Source: Vulcanimicrobiota bacterium (GTDB taxonomy: Bacteria; Vulcanimicrobiota; Xenobia; Xenobiales; JADMJV01). Taken from it: 64,000 bases of DNA. Under the pieces are notes generated by a model. That model worked only from the letters and a program-made list of their open reading frames with translations, was not told the DNA's origin and did not search any database. How positions within the stretch are numbered: the first letter of the stretch is position 1; every line of letters starts with the position of its first letter. Of the stretch, positions 35,006 through 44,014 are shown one piece after another. Where the stretch lies: assembly GCA_017307785.1 (NCBI GenBank), contig JAFKGI010000029.1:36007-100006 (forward strand), in the 5' to 3' direction. A program made the translations under genes and the position numbers.

Positions 35006-36225
35006 CTGAAGGCGGCCAGGATTTCGTCGTGACCGGCTTTTTCGGCCAGTTGGGCGGGGGTGAGGCCGTCCTGGTCTTGAGCCTGGGGGTCGGCACCTCG
35101 GCTGAGCAGGGTCTGCACCATACGCAGTCGAGCCTGGCCTTCCAGGCGGTCGCTGGGGACGGCGCAGGCCCAGTGGAGGGGCGTGCGGCCTTGTTCGTTG
35201 CGCACGGCCAGGCTGGCGCCGCGCTGTAGGAACAGGCCCACCAGGTTGCCGTTGTTGTTCTGGATGGCGAAGTAGAGAGGGGTCAGGCCGCCGTCGCAGG
35301 GTTCGTCGATGTTGGCGCCCTTTTTCAGCAGCAGGTCGGCCACTTGCATGACGCCCGAGATGGCCGCCACGTGTAGCGGAGTCAGGCCGTGGGGGCCTTT
35401 GGGGTCGGCTTTGCCGGGCCGCAGCATGGCGGCCACTTTTTCGGCGTCTCCGACCCGGGTGGCTTCGTGCGGGCCGGTCAGGTCGGCCGGTAGCTGGTTC
35501 AGGCCGCTCCATTCCAGAGCGAAGGGAGGGCGGGCCGGTTTGGCCATCGGGGTCGATTCTTCGAAGGGGGTGAAGCCGGGTTCGCTGACCTGGTATCTGA
35601 TCTCGCCGCTCAGGTCCCGTCCCTGCAGGCGCAGTTGATTGGCGCGTTGAGCCAGCGAGACGATGGTCTGGGCGTAGCGGGCGAAGGCCAGAGCGCCGAA
35701 CAGAAAGGCGCAGACGAAGCAGACCAGCATCAGGGCCGGGGAGAAGAAGATGCTGAAGGGGGCCATGATGGCTGCGCACATCGCCACCAACCCGAATCCC
35801 GCCGCCGAGTTGAAGGCACCAGACAATTCGGGTGCTTCCAGTTCGCGGCAGAGACCGTAGAGAAAGGCCAGGTAGGCTACCAGTCCGACCAGGCTCAGGA
35901 TGCTTCCCAGGATCCCGCCGCCCAGGAAAAACTGCACCAGGTTCAGGCCCATGCAGATGCCCAGTTTGGTCTTGGTGTCCTGGGTCAGGGGAGTGAAGAA
36001 GCAAAGGACCTGTCCCACAAAGGCCAGCAACAGCAAGACCCAGATGACGACCACTACGGCGGCCATCCCGGCCATGCCGGCCATCATGGAATGGCCGCCG
36101 CCCGAGAAGAGCAGCATAAACAGGACTCCCAAAAGAATGAGAGCAAAGGGCCCGACGGTGCCGAGGGCTATGAGCGATAGGGCCGCCGTCAGCATGCCCA
36201 TCCCGGAGTTCGTGCTTCGTGTCAT
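35002..36225 (-). CDS. Membrane protein with C-terminal ankyrin repeats
   Basis: The 407-residue product has several hydrophobic helices in its first 200 residues (for example GPFALILLGVLFMLLF and VVVIWVLLLLAFVGQVLCF). A C-terminal soluble part of about four ankyrin repeats follows (GLTPLHVAAISGVMQVADLL, GLTPLYFAIQNNNGNLVG, GRTPLHWACAV, DGLTPAQLAEKAGH). Ankyrin repeats bind proteins, so this may anchor a partner at the membrane. It is on the opposite strand to the mre operon and overlaps rodA by four bases. No specific function can be assigned. Confidence 0.8.
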   Translation of the reverse strand: MTRSTNSGMGMLTAALSLIALGTVGPFALILLGVLFMLLFSGGGHSMMAGMAGMAAVVVVIWVLLLLAFVGQVLCFFTPLTQDTKTKLGICMGLNLVQFFLGGGILGSILSLVGLVAYLAFLYGLCRELEAPELSGAFNSAAGFGLVAMCAAIMAPFSIFFSPALMLVCFVCAFLFGALAFARYAQTIVSLAQRANQLRLQGRDLSGEIRYQVSEPGFTPFEESTPMAKPARPPFALEWSGLNQLPADLTGPHEATRVGDAEKVAAMLRPGKADPKGPHGLTPLHVAAISGVMQVADLLLKKGANIDEPCDGGLTPLYFAIQNNNGNLVGLFLQRGASLAVRNEQGRTPLHWACAVPSDRLEGQARLRMVQTLLSRGADPQAQDQDGLTPAQLAEKAGHDEILAAFS

Positions 36226-36282
36226 GGGTCCATCTTAGGACACCCTCGTCTGTGAAGCCCATTACAAACCCGGTTAGTATTT

Positions 36283-37002
36283 TTACACCACCGTGACCTC
36301 GTCAAAAGACCGACCGCCGTCCAGCCAGTCGGCCACCATGCCTTCGAAGTCTTGCTGCAGGGCCTGGATGGCCAGACCCAAAACGACCGGGCGGCAGTCA
36401 ATACCCAGCTCGCCCAGGATGCTCAGGGTGGCCAGTTGGGGCATTCCCGTCAGGCCGTAAAGCTCCATGCTCATGGGGATGCTGATACTCGGATCCTGAC
36501 GGTCAAAACGAACCCGGCAGATGCTCTCGTCGCGGGACTGATAGGCGCGGCACACCACCGGGCGCTGCGGGTAGATGGAGCATTGGCCGTCCACCAGCAG
36601 GGGACAGGGCTGAAAGATGCCGACCAGATCTTCGCGCCGCCGGCTGGGCAGCGAGTAGTCCAGGGGGGTGGACAGCACCGGGGCGGCGGCTCCAATGGCG
36701 TCCAGAATGTGGGCGCGCACGGGCACGTGGCAGCACCAGGAACAGCCGGAGCGGCAGTCGATCTTGGGCTGATGCAGGTCTTTGCCCAGCGCCCAGGCCT
36801 GCTCGCTGGCTTCGTGCACGCTGTGGCAGAGACGCAGGGCTTTGAGAGCAGGCTCCTCGGGGAGCTGCAGAATTTCCAGGGTGCGCGCGTGCTGGCGCTG
36901 ATAAAGGGTGTCGACCAGTTCGTTCTGGGGGGAGTCCCGGCGAATGGCCGGCCCCTTGGACTCGGCCAGGCGCTGCAGCCGCTTGCGCATGGCGCGGTTC
37001 AT
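36283..37002 (-). CDS. YkgJ-family cysteine-cluster protein
   Basis: The 239-residue product contains a metal-binding Cys cluster: CRSGCSWCCHVPVRAH (about residue 80), then PCPLLVDGQCSIYPQRPVVCRAYQS. This is the pattern of YkgJ/UPF0153 proteins, which probably bind iron or zinc. The rest is helical with no other recognisable motif. Its ATG overlaps the stop of the alanine racemase gene (ATGA), so it is the last gene of the lysS-alr operon on this strand. Biological role unknown. Confidence 0.8.
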   Translation of the reverse strand: MNRAMRKRLQRLAESKGPAIRRDSPQNELVDTLYQRQHARTLEILQLPEEPALKALRLCHSVHEASEQAWALGKDLHQPKIDCRSGCSWCCHVPVRAHILDAIGAAAPVLSTPLDYSLPSRRREDLVGIFQPCPLLVDGQCSIYPQRPVVCRAYQSRDESICRVRFDRQDPSISIPMSMELYGLTGMPQLATLSILGELGIDCRPVVLGLAIQALQQDFEGMVADWLDGGRSFDEVTVV

Positions 37003-38183
37003 GAAGGATAGATGCGAGGCAGATGGGCCGGTAGGCGGGTCACCACTTCATAGTTGATGGTGCCGATGCGTCGGGCCCATTCCTCGGCGCTGATTTGATT
37101 GGAGCCCTGACGCCCCAACAGCACCACTTCATCGTCGAGCGAAACGCCGGCGATGTCGGTCACGTCGACGGTGACCACGTTCATACAAACCCGACCCAGC
37201 ACGCGAGCCCGCCGGCCGCGGATCAGCACTTCGCCGCAGTTGGATAGATGGCGATCGTAGCCCTCGTAATAGCCGATGGGCAGCACCGCCAACGTGGTGG
37301 GCCGCTGCGTGACGTAGGTGCAGCCGTAGCCGATCGAGCTGTCGGCCGGCACCTGCTTGAGCTGGGCGATGCGGGTCTTGTAGGCCAGGGCCGGACGCAG
37401 CAAATCGTCCAGTTCCTGGGTCAAGCCGGATTGGAAGTGCTGGTTCAACTCCTGGAACAAATTGTGACCGCGCGAGAGCAGTAAGAGACGGGTTTCCTCG
37501 GCCGGCCACAGCCCATACATGGCGATGCCCAGACGCACCGCGTCCAGGCGAGCCGGTTGGATCAACATGCTGGCGGCGGAAGCCGAAAGATGGCAGATCT
37601 CGGGCTGGATGCCCAGCTCGGCCGCCGTCTGCTGCACTTCCTGGAAGCGCGTGAACTGCTGCAGGGTGTAGCGCTGGTCCAGTCCCTCGGCGTCGGCCAG
37701 ATGACTGTAGAGCCCCTCCACCCGCAGTTCCGGGGTGTCGCGCACCTGGCTGAGAAACTCGTGGGCCTGGTCGTAGGGCAACGCCAGGCGACCCAGGCCG
37801 GTATCAAACTTGACGTGGACCCTGGCCGTCACGGAGGCAGCCCGAGCGGCCTCCGTGACTTCTTGAAGCACTTCCCGGCTGTAGACGGGCAGGCTCAGGT
37901 TGGCTTCCAGGGCGGCTTTCAGCTCGAAAGCGAAGATGGGGCCGACGATGACCACCGGACAGGTGAAGCCGGCGGCGCGCAGCCGCAGGCCTTCGTCGAT
38001 GTTGACCACCGCCAGTCCCCAGGCGCCTTCTTCCACGGCGATGCGGGCTACGGCTTCCATGCCGTGACCGTAGGCATCCGATTTGACCACCGAGAGGAAC
38101 CTGGCCGGCGCCGCCCACTTGGACAGGCGCTTCAGGTTGTGACGAATGGCCCCCAGATCGACTTCGATCCAGGCTCTATGCAT
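36999..38183 (-). CDS. alr: Alanine racemase
   Basis: The 394-residue product makes D-alanine for peptidoglycan. The PLP-binding Lys34 is in VVKSDAYGHG, close to the N-terminus as in the family. The C-terminal domain has IGYGCTYVTQRPTTLAVLPIGYYEGYDR, containing the catalytic Tyr region, and RVCMNVVTVDVTD. It starts eight bases inside the end of lysS. A D-alanine enzyme next to the rod-shape operon is consistent with a cell-wall neighbourhood, though the strands differ. Confidence 0.94.
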   Translation of the reverse strand: MHRAWIEVDLGAIRHNLKRLSKWAAPARFLSVVKSDAYGHGMEAVARIAVEEGAWGLAVVNIDEGLRLRAAGFTCPVVIVGPIFAFELKAALEANLSLPVYSREVLQEVTEAARAASVTARVHVKFDTGLGRLALPYDQAHEFLSQVRDTPELRVEGLYSHLADAEGLDQRYTLQQFTRFQEVQQTAAELGIQPEICHLSASAASMLIQPARLDAVRLGIAMYGLWPAEETRLLLLSRGHNLFQELNQHFQSGLTQELDDLLRPALAYKTRIAQLKQVPADSSIGYGCTYVTQRPTTLAVLPIGYYEGYDRHLSNCGEVLIRGRRARVLGRVCMNVVTVDVTDIAGVSLDDEVVLLGRQGSNQISAEEWARRIGTINYEVVTRLPAHLPRIYPS

Positions 38184-39672
38184 CCGCGCGCGGGCGCATC
38201 AACGGGAACAGCAGGATGTCGCGAATCGAGGTCTTGCCGGTCAGCAGCATAATCAGGCGATCGATGCCCACGCCGATGCCGCCGGTGGGCGGCATGCCGT
38301 ATTCCAGGGCCAGCAGAAAGTCTTCGTCGAGGGGATGAGCCTCGTCGTCGATGTCTTTGAGAGCCTGCTGGGCCTCAAAGCGTCCGCGCTGGTCGTCCGG
38401 GTCGTTCAACTCGGAGAAGGCGTTGGCGATTTCGGCACCGCACACAAAGAGCTCGAAGCGGTCGGTCAGCTCCGGGTCTTCGGCTTTGCGCTTGGCCAGA
38501 GGGGATAGCTCGATCGGATAATCGGTGATGAAGGTCGGCTGGATGATGTGGGGGAGCACCGTCTCGTCCATGATCTTGTCGATGGCGTGGGCCACCGTGG
38601 TGGTCTTGGGATCCAGTCCCAGCTTGAGTTCGCGGGCCTTGGCAAAACAGGTGTCGGGATTGCGCAGTTCGTGAATGCCCAGGCCGGCGTGCTCGCGCAG
38701 CAGCGAGTCCATGGTGGCGCGTCGGAACGGCGGACGCAAGTTGACGGTGTGACCGCCGAACTCGACCTGATCAGCGGCCAGCACGTGATCGCAGAGGTGA
38801 CCGAAGATGCCCTCGGTGATCTCGATCATGCCCTCGAAGTCGGAGTAGGCCTCATACAATTCCATCATGGTGAACTCGGGGTTGTGGCGGGTGGAAATGC
38901 CCTCATTGCGCCAGATACGCCCGATTTCGTAGACCTTCTCGAGGCCGCCCACGATGCAGCGCTTCAGGTAAAGCTCGGTGGCGATACGCATATAAAGCTG
39001 CATGTCCAGGGCGTTGTGGTGGGTCATGAACGGGCGGGCCGAAGCGCCACCGGCCAGGCTGGCCATGGTGGGGGTTTCCACTTCCATAAAGCCGAGACCG
39101 TCCAGGTAGGTGCGGATGGCGGCGATGATGCGGCTGCGCAGCACGAAGGTGTTGCGCACCTCGGAAGAGGAGAGCAGGTCCACGTAGCGCTGGCGATACT
39201 TGGTTTCCTGGTCCTTGAGGCCGTGGAACTTCTCTGGCGGCGGGCGCAGCGACTTGGACAGGGGCGTCCATTCTTCGACGTGGATGGAGAGCTCGCCGCG
39301 GCGGGTGCGGAAAACCTTGCCCTTGACCCCGAGGAAGTCGCCGATGTCCAGGTTGCCCAGCAGATCGTAGGTTTCTTCCAGGTCGTTTTTGCGCAGGTAG
39401 CACTGGATGCGACCGCTCAGGTCGGTCACGTCGATGAAGGTGGCCTTGCCCTGGTGACGATGGGCGGTGATGCGCCCGGCCACGGTGACGACCGGGCCTT
39501 CTTGTTCGGCCGTCAGCTCGGCGAACTCCTGATGAATGGAGTCGGCGGTGCGCTCGCGGTGATAACGCTGTCCCCAGGGATTCATTCCCGCTTCCTTGAG
39601 ATTCTCAAGGTGCTTGCGACGGTGCGCGATCAGGTCTTCCAGGCTTCCGCCTTCTTCCTCTGGGTTCGACAT
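38176..39672 (-). CDS. lysS: Lysyl-tRNA synthetase, class II
   Basis: The 498-residue product has the N-terminal OB-fold anticodon-binding domain (VVTVAGRITAHRHQGKATFI) and the class II catalytic core. Motif 1 lies near FRSRIIAAIR/FMEVETPTM. Motif 2 is GRIWRNEGISTRHNPEFTM, and motif 3 is GIGVGIDRLIMLLTG near the C-terminus. It charges tRNA-Lys. The length matches bacterial LysS. Its upstream neighbour in the same direction ends six bases before it, so lysS may be read as part of the long leftward transcript from 43354. Confidence 0.96.
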   Translation of the reverse strand: MSNPEEEGGSLEDLIAHRRKHLENLKEAGMNPWGQRYHRERTADSIHQEFAELTAEQEGPVVTVAGRITAHRHQGKATFIDVTDLSGRIQCYLRKNDLEETYDLLGNLDIGDFLGVKGKVFRTRRGELSIHVEEWTPLSKSLRPPPEKFHGLKDQETKYRQRYVDLLSSSEVRNTFVLRSRIIAAIRTYLDGLGFMEVETPTMASLAGGASARPFMTHHNALDMQLYMRIATELYLKRCIVGGLEKVYEIGRIWRNEGISTRHNPEFTMMELYEAYSDFEGMIEITEGIFGHLCDHVLAADQVEFGGHTVNLRPPFRRATMDSLLREHAGLGIHELRNPDTCFAKARELKLGLDPKTTTVAHAIDKIMDETVLPHIIQPTFITDYPIELSPLAKRKAEDPELTDRFELFVCGAEIANAFSELNDPDDQRGRFEAQQALKDIDDEAHPLDEDFLLALEYGMPPTGGIGVGIDRLIMLLTGKTSIRDILLFPLMRPRADA

Positions 39673-39677
39673 AGGCT

Positions 39678-40571
39678 TTACTCCGATTCAGGGCTTGTTT
39701 GTAGCGTTAGTATTCGTGGTCTCCACGGAAGATCTCGCAAAAGGTCGGCGGAATCCTTCCCTGCAGCCACCAGCATGGCTTCCAGCACGTTGGTGCCGAA
39801 AGAACGTCCCGCGAACTCCGGCGTGGTGGTGATCAAGGTGGCCACTCCGCGGCAACGCAGTTCCTCAATATCGTCCGAGGTGATGGTATTGGTCAAGACG
39901 GTCTTGCCCGGCAACTGTTCGGGCAGGCGCCGGCGAATCAGATGGAAATCGCCGCAGATCCAGTCGGCCTCGTGCAGGTAGCGAGAGGTCAGCTCTCGCG
40001 GTTCGATGTTGGTCTGACTCGGACCGACCGGGTAGAGCATGCTGATGGGCAGCCGGCATAGCTCCGGCAGAAGCTTCTCGGCCTGCACTTCCAGTTCGTC
40101 CAGATCGTGAATGGGCTGGTCGAGATCGAGGGCGAAAATTTTGTCGCCGAAAGTGCACTGCGCGCCCGCTTCGACCAGGGCCTCGGCCAGGCCGAAGCGA
40201 TCCAGAGCGGAGACCACCAGCACGCGGGCTCCCTGGAGCGGGTAGGTTTGGGCCAGATGATGCACCACGGCCGCCTCCAGGGTGTCTTTCAGGCCGCTGC
40301 CGTCCACCACCGGAGTCTTGACCACGCAATCCAGCAGGCGCTTGCCGTCGCGCAGCACGTAGCGCTTGTCGCGGCACCTCAGATAGATGTCCACGCCCCC
40401 CAAGCCGATGGCGTCGACCGTGCCGTCCAACTCGCGCAAGAGCGCCTGGGCGTCTTTGAAACGACCATCCACGCCACGCCGTTCGACCACGAAGGACTCG
40501 CCCAGAAATTCGACTTCGGCCCGGTGGTCGCGACGAGAAGACCCCAGGCTGACCGAGACGACCCGCTTCAT
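39678..40571 (-). CDS. Conserved protein of the acyl-ACP-reductase operon
   Basis: The 297-residue product opens with MKRVVSVSLGSSRRDHRAEV. I recall similar proteins in other bacteria being labelled quinate 5-dehydrogenase, but no catalytic evidence is visible. There is an LVVSALDRFGLAEAL segment that could be a nucleotide-binding turn and a late TTTPEFAGRSFGTN stretch. It overlaps the acyl-ACP-reductase-like gene by four bases (ATGA), so the pair is probably translated together. A role in the same pathway is inferred. The product name should be treated as unassigned. Confidence 0.7.
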   Translation of the reverse strand: MKRVVSVSLGSSRRDHRAEVEFLGESFVVERRGVDGRFKDAQALLRELDGTVDAIGLGGVDIYLRCRDKRYVLRDGKRLLDCVVKTPVVDGSGLKDTLEAAVVHHLAQTYPLQGARVLVVSALDRFGLAEALVEAGAQCTFGDKIFALDLDQPIHDLDELEVQAEKLLPELCRLPISMLYPVGPSQTNIEPRELTSRYLHEADWICGDFHLIRRRLPEQLPGKTVLTNTITSDDIEELRCRGVATLITTTPEFAGRSFGTNVLEAMLVAAGKDSADLLRDLPWRPRILTLQTSPESE

Positions 40572-41665
40572 CGAATGACGGAGAGCCCGCGCCGATGATC
40601 CTTCAGGCGTGATTTGACTTCTTCGATTTTGTCCTCGGTGACCGGCTCATCGAATGCCCGCAGTCCGGCCGTGCGGAAACCGTGTTTGGCGGCCAGACGA
40701 CTGATTTCTTCGACCTTGCCCAGATCCAGGCCGCGGCCCAGGCTGTAGTCCTCGAAGCGACCCTCCAGGGTCAAGATCATGGTCTCGGCCATACAGGCCA
40801 GCGAATGTCCAGGGGGGTAGCCAAAGTCGAAGTTGAACTCGACATCTCCCGGCACTTCGATGACGCCACCCTCGATGACCAGCACGTCAGGGCGCAGGCG
40901 GGCCACTTCGCGGCTGACGTCGTGAGGCAGGGCCACGTCACAGATGACCACCCCGGGCTTGAGGTTGTCGGGGCGAATGATGCCGCCACCCGAGGAAGTG
41001 GCCGAGACGATCACGTCGGCTTCGCGGATGCCGCGCTCCAGGTCGGTGTCGATGGAGACGGCGCAGGGCCCCTCATCGTGAATTTTTTCGGCCAGCGCCT
41101 GCAGGCGCGAACGGCTGCGGGCCACCAGCGACAGGCGGGCCACCTGGCGGGCCAGCAGGCGGGAACAGACGCCTCCGATGGCTCCCGTCGCTCCCACTAC
41201 GGCCACGTTACAGCGGGCCAGGTCCAGATCCATGGCCCGAGCGGCCGCCAGGGTGGCGTCCATAGCCGTGGCCACCGTGTAAGAATTGCCCGAGGTGACG
41301 CCCACGTCGAGGCGTTCGGCGATGGCTCGGCCGGCTTCGCCGACGACCGAGTTGTAGCCGCCCAGTCCTACGATTTGGGCGCCGTTGGTCTGGGCCAGCA
41401 GCGCGCCCTGGAGCACGCGCTCAAAGACCCACCCCCGTTCCTTTTCCAGGAACTGCTGGGGGAGCATGGGGATGGTGATGAAGCGACCCTCGATCTGCGT
41501 GTCCACGGCGCGCGAGCGCACACCGGTGATGATCGAGGCCTGGTACGGGGGCATCCACTCCAAAATCTTGGAAACCAGCGCCTCACGCTTGCCGCGCGCG
41601 TTGGGGGCGTAGCGGACCACGTCCTGCATGCCGAGGGGGTGGAGCAAAAAGCCGAAGAGATTCAT
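40568..41665 (-). CDS. Acyl-ACP reductase (AAR)-like enzyme
   Basis: The ATG at 41665 (MNLFGFLLHPLG) overlaps the previous stop; longer in-frame starts would add an unrelated tail. The 365-residue product matches cyanobacterial acyl-ACP reductase across its length. Matching regions are GLGGYNSVV, GVTSGNSYTVATAM, the NADPH motif AVVGATGAIGGVCSRLL, VIEGGVIEVPGDVEF, HSLACMAETMILTLEG and LAAKHGFRTAGL. The Cys in ACMAET (Cys291) corresponds to the catalytic acyl-Cys of the cyanobacterial enzyme. That enzyme makes fatty aldehydes from acyl-ACP. Relatives outside cyanobacteria are sometimes labelled shikimate dehydrogenase. Substrate is inferred, not shown. Confidence 0.75.
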   Translation of the reverse strand: MNLFGFLLHPLGMQDVVRYAPNARGKREALVSKILEWMPPYQASIITGVRSRAVDTQIEGRFITIPMLPQQFLEKERGWVFERVLQGALLAQTNGAQIVGLGGYNSVVGEAGRAIAERLDVGVTSGNSYTVATAMDATLAAARAMDLDLARCNVAVVGATGAIGGVCSRLLARQVARLSLVARSRSRLQALAEKIHDEGPCAVSIDTDLERGIREADVIVSATSSGGGIIRPDNLKPGVVICDVALPHDVSREVARLRPDVLVIEGGVIEVPGDVEFNFDFGYPPGHSLACMAETMILTLEGRFEDYSLGRGLDLGKVEEISRLAAKHGFRTAGLRAFDEPVTEDKIEEVKSRLKDHRRGLSVIR

Positions 41666-42099
41666 GACCCTTCGATTCTTCGTTTCATGCCCTTCAGCAT
41701 CATTTCGGAATTCTCTCCGACTTTGGTTTCCAGGGTGGGGCCGATGAGGTTGGTCAGCTCCGGGATGCCAAAGTCGTAATCCACCGTAAGGGTCACCTGA
41801 GTGCCCGAACCCTGCCGGGCGAAACGCCACTGGCCTTCGAATTTATCGAGGTCACCTTCGATGAGTCGATAGTCGATGACGAAGTTCTCGTCGTCAAAAA
41901 GATCTTCTTCGGTCCACAGGATGGGCGTGCCGTCGACGCTGGTTTCCCACTCGGTGACGGTGCGCCTGGGCTCGCGTTCGATCACTTTGACGCTTTCCAC
42001 GTCCGGCATGAAGTCGGGATAGGCCTCCATGTCCTTGGCCAGCTCGTAGACTTGCTCAATGGCGCCTTCAATGACGATGCTGCGCTCGACGTAAGTCAC
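41662..42099 (-). CDS. START/polyketide-cyclase-like lipid-binding protein
   Basis: The 145-residue product is one SRPBCC (helix-grip) domain. The family start is YVERSIVIEGAIEQVYELAKDMEAYPDFMPDV, seen in COQ10-like and polyketide cyclase proteins, and the usual WRFARQGSGTQVTLTVDYDF strands follow. Such domains form a hydrophobic pocket for lipids, quinones or polyketides. It lies between the aminotransferase (one base away) and the AAR-like gene (four-base overlap). It may therefore hold or deliver a hydrophobic intermediate; this is inference. Confidence 0.8.
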   Translation of the reverse strand: MTYVERSIVIEGAIEQVYELAKDMEAYPDFMPDVESVKVIEREPRRTVTEWETSVDGTPILWTEEDLFDDENFVIDYRLIEGDLDKFEGQWRFARQGSGTQVTLTVDYDFGIPELTNLIGPTLETKVGENSEMMLKGMKRRIEGS

Positions 42100-42100
42100 G

Positions 42101-43354
42101 TCAGCTCACCGCCACTGGCTGCATGCAAGATAGGGCCGCCTTAAAGGCGTCCACGGCCACTTGTAGATCGGTCCGAGAAATGGTCAGGGGCGGCTCCAGT
42201 CTTATCACTTTGGGCTGATTGAGGGTGTAGACGGCCAGCAGTTGATGCTTGAGCAGTTCGCTGATCAGGGCTCCGGCGTATTGTTCCCCGGTGCACTCCA
42301 GACCGATCATCAGTCCCAGACCCCTGACCTGTGCGATCAACTGCGGAAATTCCTGGCGCAGTTTTTCGAGTTCGGTCAGCAGCCACTCTCCAGATTCGGC
42401 GGCGCGCGCCACCAACCCGTCTCGTTGCAGAATTTCCAGCGTTTTGCGTCCGGCCACGCAGGCCAGTGGATTTCCTCCAAAGGTGGAGGTATGAATGAGG
42501 GGCCGACCCTTCAGGGCCTGCCAGACCGTTGGGGTGCCCAGAATGGCCCCGGCCGGCACGACGCCGCCTCCCAGAGCCTTGGCCAGCACCAGCAGGTCGG
42601 GCTCCACGCCCCAGTGCTCCACGGCGAAGAGTTTGCCGGTGCGACCCAGGCCGCATTGCACCTCGTCGGCGATGAGAAGAGCGCCCTTTTCCCGACACAG
42701 GCGTTGGGCTTCGGCCAGGTAGCCGGGAGGCGCGACGTGGATGCCGCCCTCTCCTAAGACCGGCTCCACGATGAAAGCGGCGATCTGATCGTCGAGAGCG
42801 GCGCGCAGTTGCTCCAGGTCCCCGAACTCGACAAAGCCGACCTCGGGAATGAGCGGTTCGAACGGTTGCCGATACTTCTCTCGACCGGTGACCGAAAGCG
42901 CTCCCAGGGTCTTGCCGTGGTAACTGTTGTGACAGGCCAGCAGGCGACTGCGTCCGGTGGCCAGGCGAGCGAGCTTCAGGGCGCCTTCCACGGCTTCGGC
43001 GCCGCTGTTGCAAAAGAAGCTGAACTGAAGCTGGCCGGGGGCCACCTGAGCCAGGTCTCTGGCCAGGTAGGCCTGTTGGGGGTTGAGCAAGACGCGCGAG
43101 GACAGGGGGAGCTTTTGGAGTTGCTCCGACACGGCGGCCACCACTTCAGGATGGGCGTGACCCAGAGAAAAGACTCCATAGCCACCGGCGAAATCCAGGT
43201 AGACGCGGCCCAGGTGGTCGGTGACGCGGCAGTCGCGGGCACTGACTTCCAGGCTTCCCGGGCCGCCGAACTTCATGAGACGCGCCAAATCCGGGCTGAT
43301 GTGCTGGCGGTAGAGTCGACTGACCTCGTGAAGTTCCTGATTGCTGGATTCCAT
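42101..43354 (-). CDS. Class III (omega-type) PLP aminotransferase
   Basis: The 417-residue product has class III aminotransferase features: YLDFAGGYGVFSLGHAHPEV, FFCNSGAEAVEGALKLAR, ACHNSYHGKTLGALSVTG, LIADEVQCGLGRTGKLFAVEHWG, and the PLP Lys in LVLAKALGGGVVPAGAI. This class includes acetylornithine, ornithine, putrescine and other omega-aminotransferases, and the acceptor is often an aldehyde. The operon contains a probable aldehyde-forming reductase, so a terminal aldehyde is a plausible substrate. Acetylornithine aminotransferase is the main alternative, but no other arginine genes are nearby. Confidence 0.85.
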   Translation of the reverse strand: MESSNQELHEVSRLYRQHISPDLARLMKFGGPGSLEVSARDCRVTDHLGRVYLDFAGGYGVFSLGHAHPEVVAAVSEQLQKLPLSSRVLLNPQQAYLARDLAQVAPGQLQFSFFCNSGAEAVEGALKLARLATGRSRLLACHNSYHGKTLGALSVTGREKYRQPFEPLIPEVGFVEFGDLEQLRAALDDQIAAFIVEPVLGEGGIHVAPPGYLAEAQRLCREKGALLIADEVQCGLGRTGKLFAVEHWGVEPDLLVLAKALGGGVVPAGAILGTPTVWQALKGRPLIHTSTFGGNPLACVAGRKTLEILQRDGLVARAAESGEWLLTELEKLRQEFPQLIAQVRGLGLMIGLECTGEQYAGALISELLKHQLLAVYTLNQPKVIRLEPPLTISRTDLQVAVDAFKAALSCMQPVAVS

Positions 43355-43384
43355 GGCGGGGAAGTTTAGCCCCCGTGGCGATGG

Positions 43385-43906
43385 CTACCTTCCCGAGCCG
43401 CGGGTTACGGCGAAGGGCAAGGTGACCAGGACCGCCAGAAATGCTTCGGGAGCCCCGTGGAAGACGATGACGCTGAGCACCTGGTCGGCCGGCATCAATC
43501 CCCGTACCAGACCCAGAATCGTCACTCCCAGGGTATTGGTCAGGCTGCCGGTCAGGGCCGCCAGCAGCGAGCCCATCGTGATCTGCGAGTGCGGGTTGCC
43601 TCTCCGCCGGGCGGCCAGGAAGACCAGGCCGGCCACCAGTCCGCTGAGCATGCGCGGAAGGATCTGCACCACCGGATCGTGAGGAAAGACGTACCAGAAG
43701 TTGCCGACCCCGAAGAAAAGCCCCAGAACCAGTCCGACCAGAGGTCCACAGAGGACGCCGCCGAGCACCACCGGGATGTGGGCGATGGTGACGAACTGGG
43801 CCGTGCCGGGCACCGGCAGATAGCCGAGCGGAGTGGCGCTGAGCAAGAGCGTCAGAACCCCCAGCGGAAGCCAGGCCAGATTGGAAGGTTTTGCGGAGCG
43901 AGCCAC
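43385..43906 (-). CDS. ECF transporter S component-like membrane protein
   Basis: The 173-residue product has about five to six membrane helices. It carries the S-component pattern VTIAHIPVVLGGVLCGPLVGLVLG and a following FGVGNFWYVF. S components bind vitamins or their precursors and work with shared energising subunits, which are not in this window. The GTG start at 43906 is the earliest possible because a TGA precedes it. Its ribosome site (GAAAG) is almost touching the start, so translation may be weak. The substrate cannot be read. Confidence 0.7.
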   Translation of the reverse strand: MARSAKPSNLAWLPLGVLTLLLSATPLGYLPVPGTAQFVTIAHIPVVLGGVLCGPLVGLVLGLFFGVGNFWYVFPHDPVVQILPRMLSGLVAGLVFLAARRRGNPHSQITMGSLLAALTGSLTNTLGVTILGLVRGLMPADQVLSVIVFHGAPEAFLAVLVTLPFAVTRGSGR

Positions 43907-44014
43907 CTTTCAACTTTCGGTTTCGCGGATTGCCTTCCCCTTTTGAAAAAGGAATTGCACCGGACTTAGGGAGAACGGACCCCCCGAACATTCGAGAAGG
44001 AGATTGCTTTCCCC

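Noticed and set aside
33884..36262. Long open frame opposite and beyond rodA
   Set aside because: The protein is a frame-shifted shadow of rodA and the ankyrin gene; no motif supports it.
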